Shown here piece after piece: positions 44,246 to 51,854 of a stretch of 64,000 nucleotides of DNA; position 1 is the first letter of the stretch; every line of letters begins with the position of its first letter. Location: NCBI GenBank assembly GCA_016702415.1, contig JADJEA010000024.1, positions 124,001 to 188,000 of the forward strand, given 5' to 3'. The notes below the pieces were generated by a model. It worked only from the letters and a program-made list of their open reading frames with translations, did no database searches and was not told the DNA's origin. A program made the translations under genes and the position numbers. This DNA comes from Nostocoides sp. GTDB taxonomy: Bacteria; Actinomycetota; Actinomycetes; Actinomycetales; Dermatophilaceae.

Positions 44246-45142
44246 TCAGCTGGCCTTGGGCATCGGTGCCGCCTCGTCGGGCGGGGAACCGGCGCCGGCG
44301 ACCGGTCCGGCGGGCGGGGGCGTGGCGGCTGAGGGCGTGGCGGATGGGGGCGTGGCGGGTGGGGGCGTGGCGGGTGGGGGCGTGGCGGCTGGGGTTGACG
44401 CGGGCGCATCCACGGCGGGCGGCACCGAGCGGACCTCGGGCCGCTCCTTGGACTTGCCGCGGGCCGCGGCGAGGCGCTTCTTCGCCGCGCTCGCATAGAT
44501 GTCGACGTAGTCCTGGCCGGAGAGGAGCATCAGTTCGTACATGATCTCGTCGGTGATCGACCGCAGGACGAACCGGTCGCCCTCCATGCCCTCGTAGCGG
44601 GAGAAGTCCAGCGGCTCACCGATGCGCACCCCGACGCGGATCAGCCTGGGCAGGCGCTGGCCGGTCGGCTGGGCCTTGTCGGTGTCGATCATCGCCACCG
44701 GGAGCACGGCGACTTTGCCCTCGAGCGCCAGCCGGGCAACCCCGGTCCGGCCGCGGTAGAGATTGCCGTCGGGGCTGCGCGTGCCCTCGGGATAGATGCC
44801 GAGCAACTCCCCGCGTCGCAGGATGCGCAGTCCGCTCTCCAACGCCGCGTCGCTGGCCCGCCCTCCCGTCCGGTCGACGGGGACCTGGCCCACCGCCCGG
44901 AAGAACGCCGCGGTCAGGCGCCCCTTGAGCCCCCGGCCGGTGAAGTAGTCGGACTTGGCGAGGAAGGTGACCCGGCGGTCGATGGCCGCGGGCAGGAAGA
45001 AGGAGTCGGAGAACGACAGGTGGTTGCTCGCCAGGATGGCCGCACCGTCCGCCGGGATGTGCTCGACGCCCTCGACCTGGAGGGTGAACAGCAGCCGAAG
45101 GATGGGGCCGAGCAGAACCCGCTTCAGAAACCAGTAGAGCAC
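44246..45142 (-). CDS. 1-acyl-sn-glycerol-3-phosphate acyltransferase family protein
   Basis: A 298-residue PlsC-type acyltransferase. The catalytic H-X4-D box is NHLSFSD (His41, Asp46); the glycerophosphate-binding EGTR is at 119-122, and the N-terminus is an amphipathic membrane anchor. The C-terminal 60 residues are a Pro/Ala/Thr tail from five 15-base repeats (44316-44390). It sits where Rv2182c, also an acyltransferase, lies in mycobacteria. It probably makes phosphatidic acid or acylates a glycolipid. Confidence 0.9.
   Translation of the reverse strand: MLYWFLKRVLLGPILRLLFTLQVEGVEHIPADGAAILASNHLSFSDSFFLPAAIDRRVTFLAKSDYFTGRGLKGRLTAAFFRAVGQVPVDRTGGRASDAALESGLRILRRGELLGIYPEGTRSPDGNLYRGRTGVARLALEGKVAVLPVAMIDTDKAQPTGQRLPRLIRVGVRIGEPLDFSRYEGMEGDRFVLRSITDEIMYELMLLSGQDYVDIYASAAKKRLAAARGKSKERPEVRSVPPAVDAPASTPAATPPPATPPPATPPSATPSAATPPPAGPVAGAGSPPDEAAPMPKAS
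44316..44390. repeat. 15-base tandem repeat in the acyltransferase tail
   Basis: Five units of GGGGGCGTGGCGGGT type encode PPPAT/PPSAT on the minus strand. The repeat is in frame and lies at the disordered C-terminus, after the catalytic domain. Confidence 0.85.
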
Positions 45143-45290
45143 GTCCCTACGTCACCTCCGTCGGCACTCTACGGCACCTCGATGACGCTCGCCCGTCGCC
45201 GCGGCGCAACGTCGAGCCACTATCGAAGGGGCGCTCGGGCGTGACAAGATGCCGCTGACCCGGACCAGATGCGACCAGCGAAGGAGTGCG

Positions 45291-45959
45291 GTGCGCGAGC
45301 ACGAGTCCCGCCTCCACGGCGACGACTTCGACCAGCGGTTCGCCGAGATCGTGGCGGGCTTCGCCGACGATCCGATGTTCGCCCCCGACGTCCTGGCCAA
45401 GCCGGATCCGCAGCCGTATGCCGCGCCCTCACCCGCTGCCGAGGAGACCCCCGCCGACGAGGCCTCCGCCGACGAGGCCTCCGCCGACGAGACCTCCGCC
45501 GACGAGGCACCGGTGGCCCGGACGCCCGAGATCGCGAAACCCGAGGTCGTCCCGCCGGATCTCGTGACACCGGACGTCGTGACACCCGAGGAGGGGGTCG
45601 GCATACGGACCCCGCGGGCACCCGGAGTCAACCCGCCGCTGCTCCCCCAGTCGATTCCCGTGTGGCGCGGTGCCACCGGGCCGACATTTGAGGAGATCCT
45701 GGACGCCGAGGACGACGAGCACTTCATCCCCGCCCCTCCGGCACCGCTGCCGCCACAGGAGGATGTCCATTTCTGGGCGATGCTCATCGCGTTGGTCGGG
45801 GGGCCATTGATCCTGCTCTGGCTCGTGGTGTTCGACCCCGACGTCGGCCCGTGGTGGACGTGGCTGTCGTTGTCGATGTGCGCGGTCGGTTTCGTCCTGC
45901 TCGTCATGCGTGGCCCCAAGGACCCCGAGCAGGGTCCGGGCAATGGCGCGGTCGTCTGA
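45291..45959 (+). CDS. conserved actinobacterial membrane protein of unknown function
   Basis: A 222-residue protein from GTG 45291, with AAGGAG at 45281-45286 as ribosome site. The N-terminus (DDFDQRFAEIVAGFADDPMF) is conserved-looking, followed by an Ala/Asp/Glu linker from four 15-base units (45451-45510). Two C-terminal membrane helices follow (FWAMLIALVGGPLILLWLVVF and WLSLSMCAVGFVLLVM). The large N-terminal part is probably cytosolic. It is divergent from the acyltransferase gene. Confidence 0.75.
   Translation: MREHESRLHGDDFDQRFAEIVAGFADDPMFAPDVLAKPDPQPYAAPSPAAEETPADEASADEASADETSADEAPVARTPEIAKPEVVPPDLVTPDVVTPEEGVGIRTPRAPGVNPPLLPQSIPVWRGATGPTFEEILDAEDDEHFIPAPPAPLPPQEDVHFWAMLIALVGGPLILLWLVVFDPDVGPWWTWLSLSMCAVGFVLLVMRGPKDPEQGPGNGAVV
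45451..45510. repeat. 15-base tandem repeat in the 45291 gene
   Basis: Four in-frame copies of CCGCCGACGAGGCCT type encode ADEAS-like residues. Two of the four are identical. Confidence 0.88.
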
Positions 45960-46057
45960 CCAGGGTCGGTCGTACGACGCTCTCGCGCTGACCGGGGGCC
46001 CGGAGGTGGCGGTCGGCGTGATCGGTGACCGGGCGGGGCCGGGCAGGGAGCGATGCC

Positions 46058-46732
46058 TCAGGACGGCAGGTCGACGTCGGCCCAGATCGGCAGGTGGTCG
46101 GTCGCCGCGACGAGGTCGGCGCGCTCCAGTGGAACCGCGTCGTGGGGCAGCGACACGAACTCCGGTCCGGCGAAGATGCCGTCGATCGTGCGCCGCGGGG
46201 TGCGGGCGGTGAACGTCGGCGCCGCCGGCGAGACCTGACGCAAGCTCCCGGAAGCGAGAGTCCAGGCCGGTCCGCCGGGTGACTCGTTAAGGTCTCCGGC
46301 AAGCGCGGCCGGGGCCCCGGCCTTCTCGAGCCGGCCGAGCACGCGGCGCATCTCCGGGAGCCGGGCCTGCCCCTGGAGGGTGAGATGGACGGAAGCGACG
46401 GCGAACGGCCGCCCGCTCGGTGCGCGCAGGACCGCCCAGGCATAGCCACGCCACTCGGTTTCCCGGGTCAGCGGCAGTCGCTGCCGCTCCCCGCGGAGCA
46501 CCGAGATCCGGTCCGAGGTGAAGATCGCCGTCCCGCCGCTGCCGCGCAGCGGGCCCGCCCAGGACAGGCCGCAGGTTCTGGCGAACTCGGCGACCCGGCC
46601 TCGGGCAAACCAGCGGGGGACCTCCTGGACGCACAGGACGTCGGGCCCGATGGCGCGGACCACCCGGGCGGCGGCTCGGCGGTCGTCGTGGAAACCGCGG
46701 AGGTTGTAACTCGCGAGGCGCAGGTGCGTCAT
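46058..46732 (-). CDS. endonuclease/exonuclease/phosphatase family protein
   Basis: A 224-residue EEP-fold hydrolase, Mg2+-dependent. Catalytic motifs: RLASYNLRGF, the metal Glu in VLCVQEVPRWF, VHLTLQG, the Asp/Asn pair in LAGDLNESPG, and the terminal His in AATDHLPIWADV. Substrate could be nucleic acid or a phosphoester. No signal peptide is present. The ATG at 46732 overlaps the stop of the ROK kinase gene (ATGA), so it is coupled to it. Confidence 0.88.
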   Translation of the reverse strand: MTHLRLASYNLRGFHDDRRAAARVVRAIGPDVLCVQEVPRWFARGRVAEFARTCGLSWAGPLRGSGGTAIFTSDRISVLRGERQRLPLTRETEWRGYAWAVLRAPSGRPFAVASVHLTLQGQARLPEMRRVLGRLEKAGAPAALAGDLNESPGGPAWTLASGSLRQVSPAAPTFTARTPRRTIDGIFAGPEFVSLPHDAVPLERADLVAATDHLPIWADVDLPS

Positions 46733-47715
46733 ACGTCCGCGCCGCTGGCGGTCAGGCGCGCCAGGTCGGCGGCCCCGATGAGGCCGGCCTCGTTCCCGAG
46801 CTGAGCCACCGCGATCGTCGCCTCTGGGCGATAGCCGCGCCCCGTGAGGTGGCGACGGAAGGTCGTCCGGGCCGGGCCGAGCAGTAGGTCGCCGGCGGCG
46901 CTGACCCCGCCACCGATGACGAACATCCCCGGGTCGAGAGCCGCGGCGAGATTGGCGATGCCGAGGCCGAGCCAATGACCGATGTCGGCGAGGAGTTCGA
47001 CGGCGATGGGGTCGCCCTCCTTGGCGGCCTGGGTGATCAGGGGCCCGGTCAACAGTTGGGGGTCCCCGCCGACCCGCGCGGCGAGATCGCGAACGACGGG
47101 CGAGTGGGCCATCATCAGGCCGCGGGCCTCGCGGACCAGAGCGTTGCCGGAGGCGTACTGCTCCCAGCACCCTCGGTTGCCGCACTCGCAGCGCTGACCG
47201 TCCGGGACGACCTGCATGTGCCCGAACTCGCCGGCGATCCCGTAGCGGCCGCGGATCATCCGCCCGCCCATGAGGATGCCCCCGCCGATGCCCGTCCCGA
47301 GATTGACCATCACGACGTGGTGCTCGCCACGAGCCGCCCCGAACTTGCCCTCGGCCCAGATCGCCGCATTGGCGTCGTTGTCGATGAAGATCGGCAGGTT
47401 GATCCGTTGGGCGAGTGCGTCGCGCAGGGGCTCGTGGCGCCACGACAGGTGCGGGGCGAAAACGATCGTGGCCCGATCGGCCGCGACGAAGCCCGCCGCG
47501 CCGATCCCGACCGTGGCGACCGGGCCGTCCGCCGCGGCGATGAGGTCGTCGACGACGCCGACGATCGTGTCCTCGACGACCTGGGGACTCTGCGACCGCT
47601 CGGGGGTGTCGGCGCGAGCGCGGGCCAGGACGCGGCCGTCGGCGTCGACGATGCCGCCGGCGACCTTCGTCCCCCCGATGTCGATGCCGATGCTGAGGTC
47701 GCGTGGAGAGGTCAT
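46729..47715 (-). CDS. ROK family glucokinase
   Basis: A 328-residue sugar kinase. The ATP loop is GIDIGGTKVAGGIVD; the sugar site includes FIDNDANAAIWAEGKFG and MVNLGTGIGGGI; the ROK signature with zinc ligands is CECGNRGCWEQYASG. It lacks an N-terminal DNA-binding domain, so it is an enzyme rather than a repressor. It probably makes glucose-6-phosphate from ATP. It lies between the DUF5304 and EEP genes with overlapping ends. Confidence 0.92.
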   Translation of the reverse strand: MTSPRDLSIGIDIGGTKVAGGIVDADGRVLARARADTPERSQSPQVVEDTIVGVVDDLIAAADGPVATVGIGAAGFVAADRATIVFAPHLSWRHEPLRDALAQRINLPIFIDNDANAAIWAEGKFGAARGEHHVVMVNLGTGIGGGILMGGRMIRGRYGIAGEFGHMQVVPDGQRCECGNRGCWEQYASGNALVREARGLMMAHSPVVRDLAARVGGDPQLLTGPLITQAAKEGDPIAVELLADIGHWLGLGIANLAAALDPGMFVIGGGVSAAGDLLLGPARTTFRRHLTGRGYRPEATIAVAQLGNEAGLIGAADLARLTASGADV

Positions 47716-48233
47716 TCGGTGTCCTCGTCGGTCACGGGGATGTCGACGGTTGTCCCGGATCGGCTCGCGCTGGTCTCCGGGTGGGGCCGCATGGGGGGTT
47801 CGTAGCCGGGGGTGACGACGCGCTCCCGCAGGGTCGCACCGAGTTCGGCGAGGGCGTGGGCGAGGTCCGCGATCGCGACCGAGAGCCGGTCGACTGCCTC
47901 GGGATCGACGCCACGCAGCGACTCCACGCCTCGGCAGAGCGGGCACCACGTGCACGTGGACGGGTGGTCCGTATGCCGCGCGCCCTCCCCTGGCGTGGCT
48001 GCCCCGGCCTCGGTGGGCAACGGCGGGCCGTCCTCGGTCCAGTCCGGCCCGGGCGGACCAGCGGGATACGCAGGGTCGGCGTGCCCGGCCGGCCCGTCGG
48101 CGCGGCGGGAGCGGGCGTGCTCGTCCTGTAGCGCCGCGAAGAGCTTGGCCGCCTCCTCGCCCAGGGAGCGGGTGGGCCGCGACTGCTCGGGTGGCACCCG
48201 GCCGGGACGCTGCTGGTCGGTAGGCGTGGTCAT
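47712..48233 (-). CDS. DUF5304 domain protein
   Basis: A 173-residue actinobacterial protein. The core has RSLGEEAAKLFAALQDEHAR at the N-terminus, then a Pro/Gly linker, and CTWCPLCRGVESLRGVDPEAVDRL with a CxxCxxC-like Cys set. The C-terminus is acidic. It sits between the ArsA-type ATPase and the ROK kinase, overlapping both. An ATG at 48242 is an alternative start. Function unknown. Confidence 0.8.
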   Translation of the reverse strand: MTTPTDQQRPGRVPPEQSRPTRSLGEEAAKLFAALQDEHARSRRADGPAGHADPAYPAGPPGPDWTEDGPPLPTEAGAATPGEGARHTDHPSTCTWCPLCRGVESLRGVDPEAVDRLSVAIADLAHALAELGATLRERVVTPGYEPPMRPHPETSASRSGTTVDIPVTDEDTE

Positions 48234-49438
48234 CGGGGCCATTGTGCGGGGTCGGGGACGAATCCGACGGTAAGTGCCCCCGAGCGCACGCTCGCGCCCG
48301 ACACCGTGCACCGGGTCAGCACCGAGGGAAGCGTGACGATCCGGCGATGGTCGCCGACGGTGAGGATGAGATCGTCCTCCCGGCGTTGGAGGCCGACCTC
48401 GCGGGCCGAGGTGAGCGGCAGCCGCAGCGCGAGGGTGTAGCCGTCGGCGGTCCGGTCCACCCGCATCGCGGCCGCGTCGACGGGGTCGAGGATGTCGCCG
48501 CCAGCCAAGGCTTCGTCGGCCCAGGTCGCCCCGAGAGCGGCGAGGGCGTCGGGCCCGACCGGCTCGCAGGACAGATAGGGCGCCCGGACCACCGCGATCC
48601 CGTCGAATGAGGTCACCACCTCGGCGATCCCGCGCTCCTGGGCCTCGTTCCACGACGCCAACCAGGCGGCGGCCAGGCCGTCCTCGCCGTCGGCGACACG
48701 CGGGAGGATCTTGTTGACGTAGACCGCGTCCACGGCATACCCGTAGAGGCTCAGCGACGTCCACGTGCGCCGCGACTCGGCGATGACGACGCTCTCCGGG
48801 GTCGTGACCAGCCGCACCGAGGCGCGGGGACTGGCGAGGATGGCCCGGACGGCGAGCATGTCGGCATACCAATCCCGGATGACCTCGAGCACCTCGACAT
48901 CCGGCAGGGGTATGCCGAGCGCCGCTGCCGCGGCCGGTCGGGCCGCGCGCCGCAGTCCTACCGTCCCCGGGATCATCCGCCCGAGATGCCAGGCGAGGTT
49001 CTCGGGGAGCGCGAGCATTCGTAGGGTCTCCGCGGTGGGCGCGCAGTCGACGACGACGAGATCCCAGCTCCCGGACTCCACCTGGGTCCGTAACTCGAGC
49101 AGCGCGGCGATCTCCTCCGCCCCCGGGAGCGAGGTCATCTCCTCCGCGACGACCGGGTCGACGCCGAGCGCGGCGAGGGTCTGCACGAGGTAGCCGTGGA
49201 CGACCGTCCATGAGCCCGCGAAGTGGGCCCGGCCGCTGACCTGCATCGCGTGGAGGTGATCTTCGATCTGGACCGGGCCGTAGGCCACGTCGAGCGGGAC
49301 ACCGAAGGCGTCGCCCAGGGAGTGCGCCGCGTCCGTCGACAGCACCAACGTCTCGATGCCGGCGCGGGCGCTGGACAGGGCCGCGGCGGCGGCGGTCGTG
49401 GTCTTGCCGACACCGCCCTTGCCGGTGAAGAGGAGCAC
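48230..49438 (-). CDS. ArsA-family ATPase
   Basis: A 402-residue P-loop ATPase of the ArsA/GET3 family with the deviant Walker A LFTGKGGVGKTT at the very N-terminus, switch I STDAAHSLGDAF and switch II VVDCAPTAETLRML. A C-terminal beta domain (LALRLPLTSAREVGL, then DHRRIVTLP) resembles the alpha-crystallin-like domain of actinobacterial members. There are no arsenite-binding Cys triplets, so arsenic transport is unlikely. The GTG at 49438 is the best start; its ribosome site is weak. The M. tuberculosis counterpart is Rv2184c. Confidence 0.87.
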   Translation of the reverse strand: MLLFTGKGGVGKTTTAAAAALSSARAGIETLVLSTDAAHSLGDAFGVPLDVAYGPVQIEDHLHAMQVSGRAHFAGSWTVVHGYLVQTLAALGVDPVVAEEMTSLPGAEEIAALLELRTQVESGSWDLVVVDCAPTAETLRMLALPENLAWHLGRMIPGTVGLRRAARPAAAAALGIPLPDVEVLEVIRDWYADMLAVRAILASPRASVRLVTTPESVVIAESRRTWTSLSLYGYAVDAVYVNKILPRVADGEDGLAAAWLASWNEAQERGIAEVVTSFDGIAVVRAPYLSCEPVGPDALAALGATWADEALAGGDILDPVDAAAMRVDRTADGYTLALRLPLTSAREVGLQRREDDLILTVGDHRRIVTLPSVLTRCTVSGASVRSGALTVGFVPDPAQWPR

Positions 49439-49512
49439 GCGAGTGGCCAGCCCGCTCGGGCCGTCCGGGAGGGAACCAGGATGGTCCGCCCGAGGGCTGT
49501 GCGGTTGGGTTC

Positions 49513-49959
49513 TCAGAGGGACTCGACCCGCTTCTTCAGTTCCACCAGGGCAGTGTCGATGATGACCCGCTCGGCCTTGCGCTTGAGCAGCCCGAGGACC
49601 GGGATCTTCAGGTCGACCGTCAACTGATAGGACACATCCGTTCCGGCGTCGATCGCCCTCAAGGTGTAGGTGCCGTCCATCCGCTTGAGCACGGTGGCCT
49701 CGGTCAGCCACCACGAGACCTGGCCGGTCCCGTCGGCGGTGATATTCCACTCGTAATCAAGGGTGTACGTGTCCTTGATGATCCCGGCATCGAGCGTGAA
49801 CCGCGCGCGGTCGGGCCAGCCGTCCCCCTCCTCCGTGAGGATGGTGGCCGCCACGACCTCCGACGCCCACTCCGGGTAGGCCTCCAGGTCGGCGATGACG
49901 TCGAGCACGAGTCCGGCGTCGGCCTCGATAATGATCGAGGCCTGCGTGCTCTCTGCCAT
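49513..49959 (-). CDS. SRPBCC family (polyketide cyclase/START-like) protein
   Basis: A 148-residue single-domain protein with a hydrophobic ligand cavity fold: ASIIIEADAGLVLDVIADLEAYPEWASEVV at the N-terminus is typical, and the C-terminal helix is LLKRKAERVIIDTALVELKKRV. The ligand is unknown, likely a lipid or isoprenoid. Its mycobacterial counterpart is Rv2185c, next to the ArsA-type gene as here. The divergent neighbour is a large membrane protein. Confidence 0.88.
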   Translation of the reverse strand: MAESTQASIIIEADAGLVLDVIADLEAYPEWASEVVAATILTEEGDGWPDRARFTLDAGIIKDTYTLDYEWNITADGTGQVSWWLTEATVLKRMDGTYTLRAIDAGTDVSYQLTVDLKIPVLGLLKRKAERVIIDTALVELKKRVESL

Positions 49960-50141
49960 GGCAGGAGACACTACCGCCGCGTCGGAGCCAGGCTTGACCG
50001 CGTTCGGGGACGAGGTGACGTAGCGTGGCCACCCGTCCCGAGGCTGGGCCGATGGAGTGTGGCCCGAACGCCCCCCGGTGCGCGTCCCCGCCAGGTCAAG
50101 CGACGAGACTGGCCCACCACGTGCGACGAAAGGAACCCGCC

Positions 50142-51524
50142 GTGTCCGCCCCCGTTCCACGCGAACCGGACGGCTCCGACCTCGACCCCGACCTCGCCAC
50201 CCCCGGGCGGGGTGGCGCCGTCCTCTTCGGCCTCATCTGGCTGGGGGGATTCGGGATGCTCCAGTGGAGTGTCGTGCGCTTCCGCGTGGTGATCGTGTTG
50301 ACCTTGACGGTGGCCGCGATGCTGCTCGCGCTCTGGCTGATCCGGCGCAGTCGATTCGCCCTCAGCCCGACCGCGGCCGCGGTCGCTCTGTCCGGGAGTG
50401 CCCCGATCGCGGTGCTGGTCCCGTTGTGGAGCTACCTGCCTGCGGGCACAGAGCGTGCTCTGTGCGTGGTCTTCGCCGTGGCCGCCGTGACCTGTGCCGT
50501 CCTGATCCGGATCCGACGCAGCCCCGCGCTCATCTGGGGGAGCGCGCTGGCGACCTATCTGGTGGCGGGGGCGGTCGCCATACGGACCGACCCGCACCCA
50601 CGGATCGACGTCTGGGTCACCCTCCAGCAGGCCGCCGACGCGCTTGCGCACGGCCGCAACTTCTATTCGGTGATCTGGGTCGACTCGCCGGGGGTCAAGG
50701 ATGCGTTCACCTATCTCCCGTGGAGTGCCGTCCTCCTCTCCCCCGGGCGACTGCTCGCCGGGGACGTTCGGTGGATGTTGCTCGTCTGGGTGATCGTCGC
50801 GGCCGTCGGGATGTGGCTGCTCGGCCGCGACCGCGCGCCGGCGACCGCCGCCGCGGCCAGTGCCCTCATCCTGTTGGCACCGGGAACTCTCACCCAGATC
50901 GACCAGGCCTGGACCGAGCCGCTCCTGCTTGCCGGACTCGTGTGGTGGGCCGTGCTCATGGTGCGCGGCCATGCGTGGTGGTCGATCCTCCCCCTCGCCC
51001 TGGCCTGTGCCAGCAAGCAACACCTGGCGGCGGTCCTCCTCGTGCTCCTGGTATGGCGGCCCTTCGGCTGGCGGCGCGCTCTCGCGACCGCAGGCCTCAC
51101 GGGCGCGCTCATCGCTCCTTGGGCCCTGACGGCCCCGGCGGACTTCGTCCACGACACCATCACCTTCCTGGTGACCTTCCACCCCATCAAATTCGCGAAC
51201 ACGTGGTATCTGTTGGCGCTCAACGAGTTCGGCGTCACCCTGCCGTTCTGGGCGACCGGTCTCGTCGTCGGGACCACCCTCGCTGTGGCCCTCTGGGCGG
51301 TGAACCGCCGCAGCCCTCAGATCGGCGAGGTGGTCCGCTGGGCCGCGCTCGTGCTCTTCGTCGCCAATCTCGTCAACAAACAGGCGTTCTACAACCAGTA
51401 CTGGCTCGTCGGCGCCCTCGTCGCCCTCTCCCTCCTCCTCGATCGCACGCCGGTCATCCCGCCGCCCGCCGGAACGGACCCGACTCCGGCCGCGCGCGGG
51501 CCGCGCCGGCGGTCTCGGGACTGA
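50142..51524 (+). CDS. polytopic membrane protein, glycosyltransferase-87-like
   Basis: A 460-residue protein with about eleven membrane helices. After the first helices, a loop with HPRIDVWVTLQQAADALAHGRNFY contains an Asp where GT-C glycosyltransferases place the catalytic acid. The segment LPWSAVLLSPGRLLAGDVRW and the later LALACASKQHL fit GT87-like polyprenyl-phosphate-mannose-dependent enzymes. The assignment is tentative. The start is GTG 50142, with AAAGGAA upstream. It overlaps the end of the small Cys-rich gene on the other strand by 71 bases. Confidence 0.68.
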   Translation: MSAPVPREPDGSDLDPDLATPGRGGAVLFGLIWLGGFGMLQWSVVRFRVVIVLTLTVAAMLLALWLIRRSRFALSPTAAAVALSGSAPIAVLVPLWSYLPAGTERALCVVFAVAAVTCAVLIRIRRSPALIWGSALATYLVAGAVAIRTDPHPRIDVWVTLQQAADALAHGRNFYSVIWVDSPGVKDAFTYLPWSAVLLSPGRLLAGDVRWMLLVWVIVAAVGMWLLGRDRAPATAAAASALILLAPGTLTQIDQAWTEPLLLAGLVWWAVLMVRGHAWWSILPLALACASKQHLAAVLLVLLVWRPFGWRRALATAGLTGALIAPWALTAPADFVHDTITFLVTFHPIKFANTWYLLALNEFGVTLPFWATGLVVGTTLAVALWAVNRRSPQIGEVVRWAALVLFVANLVNKQAFYNQYWLVGALVALSLLLDRTPVIPPPAGTDPTPAARGPRRRSRD

Positions 51525-51723
51525 TCAGCCCGGCACCGACCAGCGCCGTCACCACCGCGCGCTCGCGGGCATCCAGGGGCAGGCCGGCGTCCCCGGGGGG
51601 GAGGACGTCGGCATACGCCCGCATCCGGGGCATCCCGGCGAACGCGGGGACGACACAGCTGGGGCATTGGCTCGCCGCGCGATCGGTCCCCCGGATCGGG
51701 CAGGTGTCGCAACCGATGAGCAT
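51454..51723 (-). CDS. small Cys-rich protein of unknown function
   Basis: An 89-residue protein with a perfect ribosome site (AAGGAGG, 51729-51735 on the opposite strand) before ATG 51723. The N-terminus has IGCDTCPIRG and QCPSCVV, a CxxC-x12-CxxC zinc-ribbon pattern. The remainder (LPLDARERAVVTALVGAGLISPETA) is helical. Its end overlaps the membrane-protein gene on the other strand. I do not recognise a family. Confidence 0.68.
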   Translation of the reverse strand: MLIGCDTCPIRGTDRAASQCPSCVVPAFAGMPRMRAYADVLPPGDAGLPLDARERAVVTALVGAGLISPETAGAARARPESGPFRRAAG

Positions 51724-51788
51724 CGAAACCTCCTTGGTGAAGGTGGCTCGGGGTCTCCCGGGCCGTTGTCGACGACGCTAGGACAGCC

Positions 51789-51835
51789 CACCGACAGCCC
51801 TCTTCCGCGCCCGGTTCCGAAGGGCTGTCGGTGGC
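51789..51835. repeat. inverted repeat before the DEDD/UvrC-like gene
   Basis: Two perfect 14-base arms (CCACCGACAGCCCT at 51789-51802 and its complement at 51822-51835) flank a 19-base loop, 20 bases before the ATG at 51855. It lies in a divergent promoter region, so an operator or leader hairpin is more likely than a terminator. Confidence 0.85.
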
Positions 51836-51854
51836 CCTGTTTACGGTCCTTGGT

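Noticed and set aside
48230..49438. Arsenite efflux ATPase
   Set aside because: There are no Cys ligands for arsenite and no arsB or arsR nearby; the actinobacterial ArsA-like family is a better fit.
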